DNA of 64,000 nt from Bacteroidota bacterium (GCA_023391015.1 JAEWBT010000058.1:1-64000), one strand, 5' to 3'. Numbered from the stretch's first letter, positions 8,539 through 17,564 are shown. Numbers and translations: made by a program. Notes: a model not told the origin generated them from the letters alone.

Positions 8539-10431
8539 TTACTTACGCGGAGTTGCTTTCACCGGCGCGGCCACTTCCAGCCGACCGATTTGCAGATCAG
8601 CAGATTTACCCAACTCTACCGGGTTGAGGTATTTGCCTTTGTTTTGGGCTTCTTTGGCAACTTCCGGCTGCACGCGGTGCGCTTTTGCATAGGCGTCGTT
8701 GCGGATACCGGTTACCTGCCAGCTCACTTCCGTTCCCGGAACGTTGGTGCGAATCTGGAAGGTATTGCCTTTCACTTTTTCGCTCACGATGGCTTGGGCA
8801 AACGTGCCGCCGACAACCGTCAGCTGATACCGGAAATCCTTATTCAGGGATTCAAAATAGCCGGGCAGCGTAACGGTAGCATAACCATTGGCGTCGGTGG
8901 TGATGTTGCCGTTATAGACGTTCATCATGTCCGGGCTTTCCACAAAAGAGTGATAGAGGTATTTATTTTCCGGATCTTGCGGATGGTCAATTTTAAACGT
9001 TCCGGAAGATTTGGAGATAGCGCCGATAACTTCTACATCGCCGTTAAAATAACCGGCGTAATTGGCAGTTCCGGTGGTGCCGCCCCCACCATAAACACCT
9101 ATATTGGTTGTTCCGCCCTCACCAAAGCCAACGACGCCATATTTGGTGCCCCCAACAGTGGTGGTGTAGCCATCCGCTGAGCCATAGACCGCAACCGCCG
9201 CGCCATCGCTGTAGGCCTCACCGCGTACCCCATACACATTTCCGGTAGTGACGTTGGCCTGGCCCACGCCATAAACGCCCAACAATCCGGCCGTGGCCAT
9301 GACGCCAATACCAGATGCGGTGGTTGCGCTGGGAAGGGCCGTTGCAGTGATCCCCATAGGACCCACGCCGGCAGTGCTGGTTCCGGTATATTTCACACTG
9401 ATCAATCCATCGCTGGCACCCGAAGCGCTGTTGCCGGTTACGCGCAGCGCCATGGTGTCGGTCGTCGCGATTTCTACTTTGGCCGCAGCGGGCGTGGTCG
9501 TTCCAATTCCCACTTTGCCGGCGCTGGTTTCCAGAATGGAAGAGTTGCCGATAGCCGTAGCAGAAGTGAATTTTGGCACGTAGTTGGCTGTTCCGTTAAT
9601 CGTTCCGCCACCGCCAGAAGGCAGTGTTACACTATTGCCACCTGCCGAAAGCACATTGCCCGTGAGGGTGAGCGTGGGCGGTGTGGCTGCCGGAAGCGTT
9701 ACACTGTTACCGCCTGCGGAAAGGGAATTTCCGGAAAGGGTTAGTGTGGGGGCAGGAAGCGTTACGCTGTTGGCACCGGCGGAAAGCGAGTTCCCGGTGA
9801 GTGTCAATACCGGAGCGGATGTGGATGGAAGGGTCACGCTGTTGCCTCCGGCAGAGAGGGTGTTACCAGTCAGCGTTAAGGTAGGCGGTGTGGCCGCCGG
9901 AAGCGTTACACTGTTGCCACCTGCCGAAAGCGCATTGCCCGTGAGCGTGAGCGTGGGCGGTGGGGGCGCAGGTAAGGTAATACTGTTGCCGCCTGCAGAA
10001 AGCGAATTTCCGGTCAGGGTCAGCATCGGGGCCGGTGCGCTTAACGCATATGGTACACTCAAAAGCTGCGAAGTGCCCAGGTCCACATAGTTGGTGCTGC
10101 CTGCCGCATCAATCTCCACATGGATAAACTTGGGTCCGGACGCCCAGTTGACGTTGCCGAGCGTACCGGTAATCGGGGTGCCGTTGCCGATAGCCAGATT
10201 GTAAAGGCCAAAACCGTTTGTGGTAGCCGTCTGCGTTTCGCTGTAGGCGACCGTGCCGGTAGCGGTGTTTTCCACAATGCTGATGCGAAGCCGAACGGCC
10301 TGGTTGGTCATGGCATTGCCGCTGGCATCGCGAACAATGCCCTGATAATTAAACCTGGCCGGTGCCTGTGCGTAAGAAGTGCCAAGGGTCAGCAGGCTGC
10401 AAGCGCCAAAGAGAATCAAAGTCTTTTTCAT
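8539..10431 (-). CDS. Surface protein with LTLTGN repeats and a conserved C-terminal module
   Basis: Start ATG 10431 is preferred to TTG 10437 because it begins the signal peptide (MKKTLILFGACSLLTLGTSYA). Four parts follow: an N-terminal domain (FNYQGIVRDASGNAMTNQ) common in Bacteroidetes surface and fibre-like proteins; six repeats of LTLTGNxLSAGGNSVTLP (residues about 138-278); a Gly/Thr-rich region with GKVGIGTTTPAAAKVEI, typical of tail-fibre-like proteins; and a C-terminal block of about 150 residues (FKIDHPQDPENKYLYHS, SPDMMNVYNG, VSWQVTGIR) found in unrelated phyla. It lacks a T9SS sorting domain although its operon partner has one. Function is unknown; adhesion or matrix formation is plausible. 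Confidence 0.65.
   Translation of the reverse strand: MKKTLILFGACSLLTLGTSYAQAPARFNYQGIVRDASGNAMTNQAVRLRISIVENTATGTVAYSETQTATTNGFGLYNLAIGNGTPITGTLGNVNWASGPKFIHVEIDAAGSTNYVDLGTSQLLSVPYALSAPAPMLTLTGNSLSAGGNSITLPAPPPPTLTLTGNALSAGGNSVTLPAATPPTLTLTGNTLSAGGNSVTLPSTSAPVLTLTGNSLSAGANSVTLPAPTLTLSGNSLSAGGNSVTLPAATPPTLTLTGNVLSAGGNSVTLPSGGGGTINGTANYVPKFTSATAIGNSSILETSAGKVGIGTTTPAAAKVEIATTDTMALRVTGNSASGASDGLISVKYTGTSTAGVGPMGITATALPSATTASGIGVMATAGLLGVYGVGQANVTTGNVYGVRGEAYSDGAAVAVYGSADGYTTTVGGTKYGVVGFGEGGTTNIGVYGGGGTTGTANYAGYFNGDVEVIGAISKSSGTFKIDHPQDPENKYLYHSFVESPDMMNVYNGNITTDANGYATVTLPGYFESLNKDFRYQLTVVGGTFAQAIVSEKVKGNTFQIRTNVPGTEVSWQVTGIRNDAYAKAHRVQPEVAKEAQNKGKYLNPVELGKSADLQIGRLEVAAPVKATPRK
9604..10026 (-). 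repeat. Coding tandem repeats (six units of 21-24 codons)
   Basis: Six near-identical coding units specify LTLTGNxLSAGGNSVTLP plus a variable Pro/Ala/Thr/Ser linker. One unit carries GAN instead of GGN and a shorter linker, and the fifth has LTLSGN. In-frame unit changes would alter protein length without breaking the frame. Confidence 0.85.
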
Positions 10432-10453
10432 ACTCAAGAAGATGGAAGGTTTT

Positions 10454-10957
10454 TTACTGAATTTTTTGAATGGTGTAGGTGGTTCCGGAAATCTTTCTGG
10501 CAGCGTCTGTTAGCTGCACCTGAAGCAGGTAGGTTCCAGCTGCAAGGGCCTGGAGGGGAATGGTTTCGGTTCCATTTCCGGTAGCGGTGGCGTAGCGCTT
10601 GGACCAAACAGTTTTGCCGGTCGCGTCCAGCAGCGTGCAGGCCAGCGTGCCGGCTTTCGGAAACTGATAGCGAAACTGAACGGCGTCGGTTGCGGGGTTG
10701 GGAAAGACCTCAAAAAGGCCGGGCAGGGCAGCGTCGCTGATGGCTGTCGGGCCGCTAACAGGTTGCTGAACACCGTGTGTAACGGTGATGTTACCGGCAG
10801 TAGCGGTATTAACAACCGCCATTTCGCCTACCGACCAGCTGTGTATCATACCTGCTACTACCTGACTGCCACCGGCGCTGTTCAGCGTCGATTGGGCAGA
10901 GACGGTTACGCTGCCCAGCAGCCCAAAAAGAAACCCTAAGTGTTTTATAGACTTCAT
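10454..10957 (-). CDS. Small T9SS-sorted surface protein
   Basis: 167 residues. A signal peptide (MKSIKHLGFLFGLLGSVTVSAQS) is followed by a short segment (SWSVGEMAVVNTATAGNITVTHGVQQP) seen in many small Bacteroidetes surface proteins. The remainder is a T9SS sorting domain (VFPNPATDAVQFRY ... DATGKTVW ... LAAGTYLLQVQ). It lies 22 bases upstream of the repeat surface protein on the same strand, so the two are very likely co-transcribed and co-displayed. No catalytic feature is visible. Confidence 0.75.
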   Translation of the reverse strand: MKSIKHLGFLFGLLGSVTVSAQSTLNSAGGSQVVAGMIHSWSVGEMAVVNTATAGNITVTHGVQQPVSGPTAISDAALPGLFEVFPNPATDAVQFRYQFPKAGTLACTLLDATGKTVWSKRYATATGNGTETIPLQALAAGTYLLQVQLTDAARKISGTTYTIQKIQ

Positions 10958-11302
10958 AATGCAAACGGTTTGTGAACTAACAAAGAAAATCTATTTATTC
11001 GCAAAAAAAAATTTTTGAAGAACCTTTTTTCGTTGGAAGTAAAAATTGCGTAATTGTACGTGTCAGGAGCCTGTTCGTCTTTAAGCCAAAAGAAGATTTT
11101 GAACCGGTTTCTTTTTTATAATGCACCTTAGGAACCCCGTTGAATTGCAGCCGACCGGAAAATATAAAAAAAGAGTAGGCTTAACCTCCCGATAACTTTC
11201 TATGTAAGCTATTTTTTTGCTACCTTTGCGCCGCCGAATGGAACACTTAAAAAAAATGTTTTAATACCGGCCTTTTAAAGCGTTTAAAAAATTCCCCCTG
11301 AT
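10958..11302. other. Divergent intergenic region with the phaE promoter
   Basis: This A/T-rich stretch separates the surface-protein operon (leftward) from the PhaE-like gene (rightward). TACCTTTG at 11221-11228 is a perfect TAnnTTTG -7 box for the rightward gene and leaves a leader of about 70 bases. No reading frame or strong hairpin is evident. Confidence 0.55.
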
Positions 11303-12832
11303 ATGACAACTGAAACTTCCCAAATGGTGGACAACATGCTCAACACGCAGAAAAGCATGGTGGACACGATGGTAGAAAACACCAAAAAACTCACAGCCGG
11401 CAACAACTTTATGGCCGAAACCATGGAGAAAGGCAGTGAGTGGTATAAAAACTGGCTCGACACCCAAAAATCTGTTTTCGGCAAAACAACCGAAAAGATG
11501 ACCGAAGCCGGTAACACACTGAAAGAAAACGCTGAAAAAGCACAAGGCACCTACCAAAACATGATGGACAAGCAGTCCAACATGATGCGTCAGATGTACG
11601 ACATGAATATGAATTTCATGAAGTCTGGTATGCCGGCTCAAAACACGACTTCCAACAATCCAATGGAAGCTTTCACCCAAATGTGGAGCAATGCCATGAA
11701 CGGGTGGCAGAGCGCTTTCCAGAATGGCAACGCTTTCCAGAACTGGATGAAGTCATTCCAGGAAATGAACCCGTTTGCCAACATGGCGAACATGAGCAAC
11801 TGGAATACCACCAGCAATCCACTCACTAACTTTTTTGGTCAGTGGAACGAGCTGATGACCCAACAAATGCAAAACATGCAGGCTGGCTTTAAAACCGGCG
11901 GCGTACAGGATGCTTATCGCAACATGATGAACACCGCTGACGGCTTTGCCCGTTTTACGCAGCTGTGGGCGCCCATGATGAAAAGCCTGCAAGACAAAAG
12001 CTTCAACATGGACGTTTTCCGGAAAATGATGAACCCGGGTCAATATAAAGAGCTGATGGATCAGTACTTTGGCTTTATGCCCGAGAACATGCGTCAGTAC
12101 ATGCAGCAGTCTTCCGGCATGTTCCAGGACATGATGAAGCAGTGGACCGCCGCTTCCAACAACGGAATAGAGCAGATGCGCGGCATGATGGGTCAGTTTA
12201 CCCCATCGGGCAGCGATATGTTTGGCGCGATGCTGGGCAACTACAACAGCTTCTACAACAACCTGCAAAGCGCTTTCGCGCCGATGGCCCGGATGACCAC
12301 GCCAAACCAGGCGACCAAGAGCCTCGCCGAGTGGAACGACATCGCCAACCGCATGGTGCAGTTCAACATCAAGAACGCCGAAATGCAATACATGGTGTAT
12401 GAGCAAGGCCAGAAAGTAATGGAAGAACTCGCCCAATCCCTGACGCAGAAAGTGCAGAACGGCGTGGAAATCACTTCCATGATGGACCTCTACAAAGAGT
12501 GGATGGCCATCTCCGACAAAACCTTCGTAAAGCTGTTTGAAAGCGAAGCCTACAGTGAAGTAATGGCCGAAGTGAGCAGCATGCAGATGCGCTTGAAAAA
12601 AGACATGGAGCTGCAAATGGAGAGCGCTCTGGCCAACGTGCCGGTAGCGACCCGCAGCGAGCTGGATGAACTGTACAAAACCATTTACGACCTCAAAAAG
12701 CAGGTGCGTCAGCTGGAAAAAATGATGGAAGTAGAAGGCGACAACGACAACATTGCCGATGCCGTTTCGACTACCCCTTCCAACAAAACCAAAACAACTA
12801 CCACCGCGGCTCCTACTGCCAAGAAAGGCTAA
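11303..12832 (+). CDS. phaE: PhaE-like PHA synthase subunit / phasin-like protein
   Basis: 509 residues, strongly helical and very rich in Met, Asn and Gln. The C-terminal signature ATRSELDELYKTIYDLKKQVRQLEKM (about residues 450-475) closely resembles the end of PhaE, the non-catalytic subunit of class III polyhydroxyalkanoate synthases, and granule-bound phasins. A central region (NPGQYKELMDQYFGFMP, then NIANRMVQFNIKNAEM-like helices) also fits. It ends in a Thr/Ala/Lys tail like those of phasins. No phaC is adjacent, and a PhaJ-like gene is 2.9 kb away. It is longer than typical PhaE, so a granule-structuring role is an alternative. Own promoter at 11221. Confidence 0.68.
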   Translation: MTTETSQMVDNMLNTQKSMVDTMVENTKKLTAGNNFMAETMEKGSEWYKNWLDTQKSVFGKTTEKMTEAGNTLKENAEKAQGTYQNMMDKQSNMMRQMYDMNMNFMKSGMPAQNTTSNNPMEAFTQMWSNAMNGWQSAFQNGNAFQNWMKSFQEMNPFANMANMSNWNTTSNPLTNFFGQWNELMTQQMQNMQAGFKTGGVQDAYRNMMNTADGFARFTQLWAPMMKSLQDKSFNMDVFRKMMNPGQYKELMDQYFGFMPENMRQYMQQSSGMFQDMMKQWTAASNNGIEQMRGMMGQFTPSGSDMFGAMLGNYNSFYNNLQSAFAPMARMTTPNQATKSLAEWNDIANRMVQFNIKNAEMQYMVYEQGQKVMEELAQSLTQKVQNGVEITSMMDLYKEWMAISDKTFVKLFESEAYSEVMAEVSSMQMRLKKDMELQMESALANVPVATRSELDELYKTIYDLKKQVRQLEKMMEVEGDNDNIADAVSTTPSNKTKTTTTAAPTAKKG

Positions 12833-12880
12833 GAAAAAGGGCCGTATTTCCGGAAATTTCCCGGAAAAATTAAAGACCTG

Positions 12881-12914
12881 GAAAAGCGCTTTGTCTCTGG
12901 ACAAGGCGCTTTTC
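12881..12914 (+). terminator. Hairpin terminator after the PhaE-like gene
   Basis: GAAAAGCGCtTTGT pairs with ACAAgGCGCTTTTC across a short loop, 49 bases after the stop. A TTTCCGGAAA copy sits between stop and hairpin. Confidence 0.6.
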
Positions 12915-13031
12915 GTGTCTGGAGGGCCTTCTGTTTTCTCAAAAACGAAAAAATCGCTTTCAAAGAAAATATTTTATCTTCACAGAGCTGTTGAATCCGG
13001 CAGCGCTTCCTTTTTCCACACACCCACATCC

Positions 13032-13520
13032 ATGAAAAAACTGCTCCTCGGCGCCGCTGCTTTCGCAATCGTATTTGCTTCCTGCAAAAAAGACGATACT
13101 ACCAATAACAACAACCCGGCACCTGCCCGTACCAATGCCATCACAATAGGCGATGACACCTATACCTACGGCAGCGGACTTTCTGCTTTTCAGATTCTCA
13201 AGAATACGATTGTTGTATCGGGAATCAAAGGCGATGACGGCGCCGGCGTGGTCTATACTTTTTCCGGAAACGACCTGCCCGTTGCCGGCATCTACCGCGT
13301 GATTGCCGAAGACTCAGTGGACAACCTGACTGCAACACAGGTATCCTTCCGCGCCAATAAAAACACCGATTATTACGAATCTACCGGTGCCGGCGCTGTT
13401 GACCTGAAAGTGACTGTAAGCAACGGAAAATATACGGTTGTGATGCCAACCGCACCTGCAAAATCATCCGACAATAGTGGCAAATCCACAACTGTAAGCG
13501 TGGATGTAACCCAGAAATAA
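13032..13520 (+). CDS. Small lipoprotein of unknown function
   Basis: Starting at ATG 13032 gives MKKLLLGAAAFAIVFASCKKDD, a standard Bacteroidetes lipoprotein signal with Cys at position 18 and a basic then acidic follow-on. The mature part of about 144 residues has an Asn/Thr-rich linker and beta-rich sequence (ITIGDDTYTYGSG, VVYTFSGNDLPVAGIYRVI). No known domain is recognised. A longer in-frame reading upstream (to 12753) overlaps phaE and lacks a signal, so it is rejected. A terminator follows at 13547. Confidence 0.7.
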   Translation: MKKLLLGAAAFAIVFASCKKDDTTNNNNPAPARTNAITIGDDTYTYGSGLSAFQILKNTIVVSGIKGDDGAGVVYTFSGNDLPVAGIYRVIAEDSVDNLTATQVSFRANKNTDYYESTGAGAVDLKVTVSNGKYTVVMPTAPAKSSDNSGKSTTVSVDVTQK

Positions 13521-13546
13521 AGCGGTTTTACAAAAAGCTATTTTCC

Positions 13547-13588
13547 AAAGACAGGCAGCCTGTAGCGGGCTGCCTGTCTTTGTTTTTC
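13547..13588 (+). terminator. Strong terminator between convergent genes
   Basis: AAAGACAGGCAGCC pairs with GGCTGCCTGTCTTT across a short loop and is followed by GTTTTT. It can serve the lipoprotein gene and the leftward creD. Confidence 0.85.
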
Positions 13589-13599
13589 CGGAAAAGAAA

Positions 13600-14949
13600 C
13601 TACGATTTGGGCGGATTTTCCGGAACCGAAACGGTTTCCTTCGCTTTGCCGCCCAACCCATACCAATCAATCTGCCGTGACAGATACATCACCACCGCCA
13701 GCACCACAAACAAACCGATGGAACCAAAAAGCAGGGCATAGTCCTGAAGCTGAATGATGATGAAAATAAAAGCATAGAGGAGCAGCAAGATCCTACTTAC
13801 TACCAAGGCCAGCCGCATGGATTTCAGAATGGCCCGCACGTAGCCGGTGACCAAAACCAACGTTGCCAAGGCCGAAATCACGAAGGCAGTGTTGAACCCG
13901 ATGTGCTCCGACAAGGACAGCAGCAGCGTATAAAAAACCACCAGCGCGATGCCCACCAAAATGTATTGTACCGGATGGATAAACACGCGGTTGAGCATCT
14001 CAATAAAGAAAAAAGTCAGGAACGTAAATCCAATAAACAGAATCGCATAATGCACCGTCCGGTAGGTTTTCTGATAGCGGTCCACCGGCAACAGCAGATC
14101 CACCCCAAAAGCCGAATTCTGAATTTCCGGCTGCGGCCCCACCCACACCTGCGGATAGTTCCGGTTCAGGTGCAGCACATTCCAGTGCGCATCAAAGCCT
14201 TTTTCGGAAACCGTTTTTTCGTCGGGCAGAAACGAGCCGTTGAATTTTGGATTGGCCCAGTCGGATGCAATACGCACATCCGTCACCTTGCCCACCGGCA
14301 AAAAATGCAGATACTGACTGCCTTTCAGCGCGAGCGAAAACGAAAACTCGTTGCTACTGCTGTCGGCCTTTACAGGTAGCGGCACACTCACGCCCGAGGC
14401 CACCACATCGTCGGTTACCGTTCCGGGATTAAAGTCAAACGGCTGCCCGTTCCAGCGCAAGGGCGTTTCTTTTTCAATGCCGCGCATATCGCTGATGCCC
14501 ACCACCAGATGTGCCTTATCAAACAGGATGTTTTCCCGCGGAATTTCCAGCTCCGTCAGCGGCAGCGTTCCAAAGCGCCCTTTAACCTGCAAAGCCGTTT
14601 CATAAAGCACCACTTCATAAATACCGCGGTGGCGTGCCTCGGGCTTCATCGCGCCGGTAATAGAAAGCTGCTCCGGCAACACATAAATATGCTCGCGTAC
14701 TTCCACAATCTTTTGCGTCGAGTCGGCCTGCAATTCCCGCACAAACCGGCGGTAGGGAATCTCCAGAAATGGGCCGGAAACTGTTTGTTGTTCGCCCCAT
14801 TTCGACGACACCTCGTGCACCGCCTCCGACTGATAACTTTCCCGCTCCTGAATCAATGACTGAATCATCACCGTTGGAATGAGCAGCAGCAAGGCGATAA
14901 AAACAATGGCCCCAATTTTAAAATACAGGTTGTCTTTGAGCAGCGACAT
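13600..14949 (-). CDS. creD: Inner-membrane protein CreD
   Basis: 449 residues, the expected length for CreD. The N-terminus (LYFKIGAIVFIALLLLIPTVMIQSLI, then ERESYQSEAVHEVSSKWG) is the family signature: one membrane anchor followed by a large extracytoplasmic beta domain. The C-terminal third contains about five hydrophobic segments (YAILFIGFTFLTFFFIEML, ILVGIALVVFYTLLLSLSE and so on). CreD is known from Enterobacteria as an envelope-integrity protein of the CreBC regulon and is common in Bacteroidetes without CreBC. No regulator is adjacent here, so how it is controlled cannot be seen. Confidence 0.9.
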   Translation of the reverse strand: MSLLKDNLYFKIGAIVFIALLLLIPTVMIQSLIQERESYQSEAVHEVSSKWGEQQTVSGPFLEIPYRRFVRELQADSTQKIVEVREHIYVLPEQLSITGAMKPEARHRGIYEVVLYETALQVKGRFGTLPLTELEIPRENILFDKAHLVVGISDMRGIEKETPLRWNGQPFDFNPGTVTDDVVASGVSVPLPVKADSSSNEFSFSLALKGSQYLHFLPVGKVTDVRIASDWANPKFNGSFLPDEKTVSEKGFDAHWNVLHLNRNYPQVWVGPQPEIQNSAFGVDLLLPVDRYQKTYRTVHYAILFIGFTFLTFFFIEMLNRVFIHPVQYILVGIALVVFYTLLLSLSEHIGFNTAFVISALATLVLVTGYVRAILKSMRLALVVSRILLLLYAFIFIIIQLQDYALLFGSIGLFVVLAVVMYLSRQIDWYGLGGKAKETVSVPENPPKS

Positions 14950-15117
14950 GAGAAAGGAAGTGGTTTAAAAAGGGAACGCGAATAGCTTTTATAAAAGTAT
15001 AGCCACGAGGAAATAAACCGTCAATTGGAGAAGAAGCCTGCGTTTCTCTTTTTTGTCTTTTATCTATCATCTTTTGGCTCTCAAGGGCGTGTCCCTTCGG
15101 GCAGGGCTTTCGGCCGT

Positions 15118-15215
15118 CACCGGGAGCTTGTCGAAGGTCATCGGGAGCTTGTCGAAGGGCCTCACGCGAATAAAGACACCCGTCAGGTTTTTGAAACCTG
15201 ACGGGTGTCTTTATT
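15118..15215 (-). terminator. Dispersed repeats ending in a 22-bp-stem terminator after prmC
   Basis: Two tandem copies of CGGGAGCTTGTCGAAGG (15121-15158) precede a nearly perfect hairpin at 15169-15215: AATAAAGACACCCGTCAGG pairs with its complement over 22 bp with a 3-base loop. It lies 31 bases after the prmC stop. The GACACCCGTCAGG...CCTGACGGGTGTC core is a dispersed-repeat type I recall from other bacterial genomes. Confidence 0.75.
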
Positions 15216-15245
15216 TTCCGGAAATATTTGCCTGAAGAACCGCAC

Positions 15246-16097
15246 CTACAACCCTGCCCGAACCATACGCGGTGCGCCAAAAATATCCTCCCGGACTTCC
15301 ACATTCCGGAAACCGGCTTCCCAGAAAAGCGCTGCGGTTTCTTCCGCCAGATCGCGGTGGGTTTCGCAGTACATCACGCCATTTTCTTTAAGCAAAACTC
15401 TTGCTTCCGCCAGCGCACGGTAGAAAATCAAGGCATCCTTATCCGGCACAAAAAGCGCCAGGTGCGGCTCATAATCGCGCACATTCCGGTGCAGGTTTTC
15501 GGCCTCTTTCTGGGGGATGTACGGCGGGTTGGAAACGATGACATCAAACGTTTGCGGTGAAAAAAGCTCTCTGTTTCCGGAAAGAAAATCACCCTGCCGG
15601 AAAATTACGCTTGCACCCAATGCTTCGGCGTTGATTCGTGCCAGCGCCAGCGCATCCGGGGAGAGATCTAGCGCCGTAACTGCTGCGCCCGGCAGTTCCA
15701 GCGCCAGACTCACCGCAATACACCCCGTTCCGGTTCCGACGTCCAGGATTTGAAGCCCTGTATTTCCGGAAAAATCTTTCAAAATCCAGCTCACCAGTTC
15801 CTCCGTCTCGGGCCGGGGAATCAACGCCCGTGCATCGCAGCGAAACGAACGGCCTAAAAAACGTGTTCGCCCCAGTACGTGCTGAACCGGCTTTCCCTTG
15901 GCCAGTTGCGTCGTTGCCTCGTCAATCATCTTCGCCGTCACCATCGGGATTTCCGGGTTTCGGGCCAGCGCCTGCGTATAGGAAAAACCGGTAGCGTTTT
16001 CTAAAAACAATTTGGCAATTGCGGCGGCTTCCTCAGCGTCGTAGAGCGGTTGCAAACGGGCGCGTAGGTCCCCGAAAAAATCCAGATAAGTAGGCAT
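15246..16097 (-). CDS. prmC: Peptide chain release factor N5-glutamine methyltransferase
   Basis: 283 residues. PrmC methylates the Gln of the GGQ motif in release factors RF1 and RF2. It shows the AdoMet-binding LDVGTGTGCIAVSLAL (about residue 115) and the diagnostic NPPYIPQKEAE (about 187) that binds the substrate glutamine. The N-terminal helical domain (RARLQPLYDAEEAAAIAKLFLE) and GKPVQHVLGRTRFLGRSFRCD segment are typical, as is the RPETEELVSWIL motif. Length and domain order match bacterial PrmC. It is separated from neighbours by repeats on both sides. Confidence 0.94.
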   Translation of the reverse strand: MPTYLDFFGDLRARLQPLYDAEEAAAIAKLFLENATGFSYTQALARNPEIPMVTAKMIDEATTQLAKGKPVQHVLGRTRFLGRSFRCDARALIPRPETEELVSWILKDFSGNTGLQILDVGTGTGCIAVSLALELPGAAVTALDLSPDALALARINAEALGASVIFRQGDFLSGNRELFSPQTFDVIVSNPPYIPQKEAENLHRNVRDYEPHLALFVPDKDALIFYRALAEARVLLKENGVMYCETHRDLAEETAALFWEAGFRNVEVREDIFGAPRMVRAGL

Positions 16098-16117
16098 GAA
16101 AAGGGATTAGGAGGTAG

Positions 16118-16143
16118 GTAGAGACGATGCATGCATCGTCTCC
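16118..16143. repeat. GTAGAGAC...GTCTCC palindromic REP element
   Basis: GTAGAGACGATGC pairs with GCATCGTCTCC in a near-perfect palindrome. The same family recurs at 17423-17450, 38252-38278, 41531-41558, 41645-41672 and 53981-54062. Confidence 0.75.
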
Positions 16144-16228
16144 AAAGGGGAGTACAGGGTTAAGCTAAGAGACAATTTTCGGAAAATTTATTGTCAGGGA
16201 AGGCATATCATAGCTCTTGTCAGCCAAG

Positions 16229-17386
16229 TTAATTTTTCCGCAGCACCGCCGCAAAAAGGCTGTCGCCGTTGTGGGGAATGCCGTTTTGTAAAGACCTTTC
16301 CTCCAAAATAAGGCTGCTATTTCCGGAAATCAAAGCCTCCACCACGCCTTCATTTTCCTCCCAAAATACCGAGCAGGTGGCGTAAATTAAACGGCCACCG
16401 GGTTTCAGGTGCCGCGCGCTGTTTTGGGCAATACGGGTTTGCAGCGTGGATAATTCCTGGAGGCTTTCTTTCCGGAAAAAATGCCGCATTTCCGGCGTCC
16501 GTGCCCACGTTCCGGAGCCGCTACACGGCACGTCGCACACCACTGCGTCAAAGGTTTCAGCCCCCATTTGCGAAGAGAGTGCCGCCGCGTTAGAAGCATC
16601 CAGCACGCGCGTTTGCGGCGGCTTTTGGCCGGCTTCTTTAAACCGCGTTTCCAGTGCCCGCAGTGCGCCCGGCCGGATGTCGGAAGAAAGCAGTTTGAGT
16701 TGCGGAAAAGCATCTTTTAAAAACAACGACTTGCCGCCACCACCCGCGCAGGTATCCCACCAGGCTTCGCCTTTCTGCGGCTTCAAAAAACCACAAATCT
16801 GCTGCGAGCCCCAGTCCTGAACGGTATAAGCAGCCTGTGGCCACAGGGTATGCAGCGGGGTGTTGGCGGGCAGGGCAATGCAACCCGGAAAACTTTCTTC
16901 GTAAGAAACGCCTGCTTTTTCCAGGGTATTGAAAAGCGTTTTTCGGTCTGCGCCGGGCCGCAGCCGCACAAACAAGCGCGGCTGTTTCAACAACGAAAAA
17001 GTCCAGTCTTCGCGGGAAGTGCCTTCCGAAAAAAGAACGTCTTCCGGCAATAGTTTTTCTATTTTAAAACCTTCCTCTTGTGCTGATTTGAGCCGTTCTG
17101 CAAGCGCCTTTTCCGGAAAAAAGGCTGCGTCCGGCAACAGCATGGAAAGCTTTGGCTCCGTGCCACACAAGCGGATGCAGGCCATCATCTTCTCCTCAAA
17201 AGAAAGACTTTCTTCAAACCCGTCGGCCGCGCGGTACCACGAGAAAACCGCTTCGGTAATCACCTTCCGGTCGCGGCTGCCGAGGCGGCTGTTTTGTTTA
17301 AAATAACCTTTCAAAAACTCCACCAGCGGACGCTCGCCCCGGTAGGTCTGAATCAGGTGTTGCAGGTCGCGCCAAAGTGCTCGCAT
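16229..17386 (-). CDS. RsmB/NOP-family rRNA cytosine-C5 methyltransferase
   Basis: Starting at ATG 17386 (MRALWRDLQHLI) gives 385 residues. The C-terminal half carries the m5C methylase motifs: DTCAGGGGKSLFL for AdoMet binding, DVPCSGSGTWARTPEM with the product-release Cys of motif IV, and GGRLIYATCSVFWEENEG with the catalytic Cys of motif VI. The N-terminal half resembles the NusB/RsmB-like helical domain (QTYRGERPLVEFLKGYFKQNSRLGSRDRKVI). It most likely methylates 16S rRNA; the target base cannot be deduced. An upstream in-frame M at 17437 lies within repeat sequence and is rejected. Confidence 0.9.
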   Translation of the reverse strand: MRALWRDLQHLIQTYRGERPLVEFLKGYFKQNSRLGSRDRKVITEAVFSWYRAADGFEESLSFEEKMMACIRLCGTEPKLSMLLPDAAFFPEKALAERLKSAQEEGFKIEKLLPEDVLFSEGTSREDWTFSLLKQPRLFVRLRPGADRKTLFNTLEKAGVSYEESFPGCIALPANTPLHTLWPQAAYTVQDWGSQQICGFLKPQKGEAWWDTCAGGGGKSLFLKDAFPQLKLLSSDIRPGALRALETRFKEAGQKPPQTRVLDASNAAALSSQMGAETFDAVVCDVPCSGSGTWARTPEMRHFFRKESLQELSTLQTRIAQNSARHLKPGGRLIYATCSVFWEENEGVVEALISGNSSLILEERSLQNGIPHNGDSLFAAVLRKN

Positions 17387-17422
17387 GAAGGTCAGGGATG
17401 AGGGATGAGGGATGAGATTTTT

Positions 17423-17520
17423 GTAGAGACAAGGCATGCCTTGTCTCTACCTATGCCTTGTCTTTACGGGTCTCTACGTTAGACCATGAAATCTGTTGCA
17501 GGGTTGGTCGCTTCGCGACC
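17423..17520. repeat. Two dispersed palindromes between rRNA methylase and crcB
   Basis: 17423-17450 is a perfect palindrome built on GTAGAGACAAGGCATGCC, followed by degenerate half copies. 17506-17520 is GGTCGCttcGCGACC, the same palindrome found five times at 35.4-35.7 kb. Confidence 0.75.
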
Positions 17521-17564
17521 CAATGTTAGTCAGGGCCTTTAAACGTTCAAAGAACCGAAACATT

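Noticed and set aside
11753..12904. 383-residue minus-strand frame opposite the PhaE-like gene
   Set aside because: His/Val/Leu-rich reading of the reverse complement of Met/Gln/Asn codons; not a real protein.
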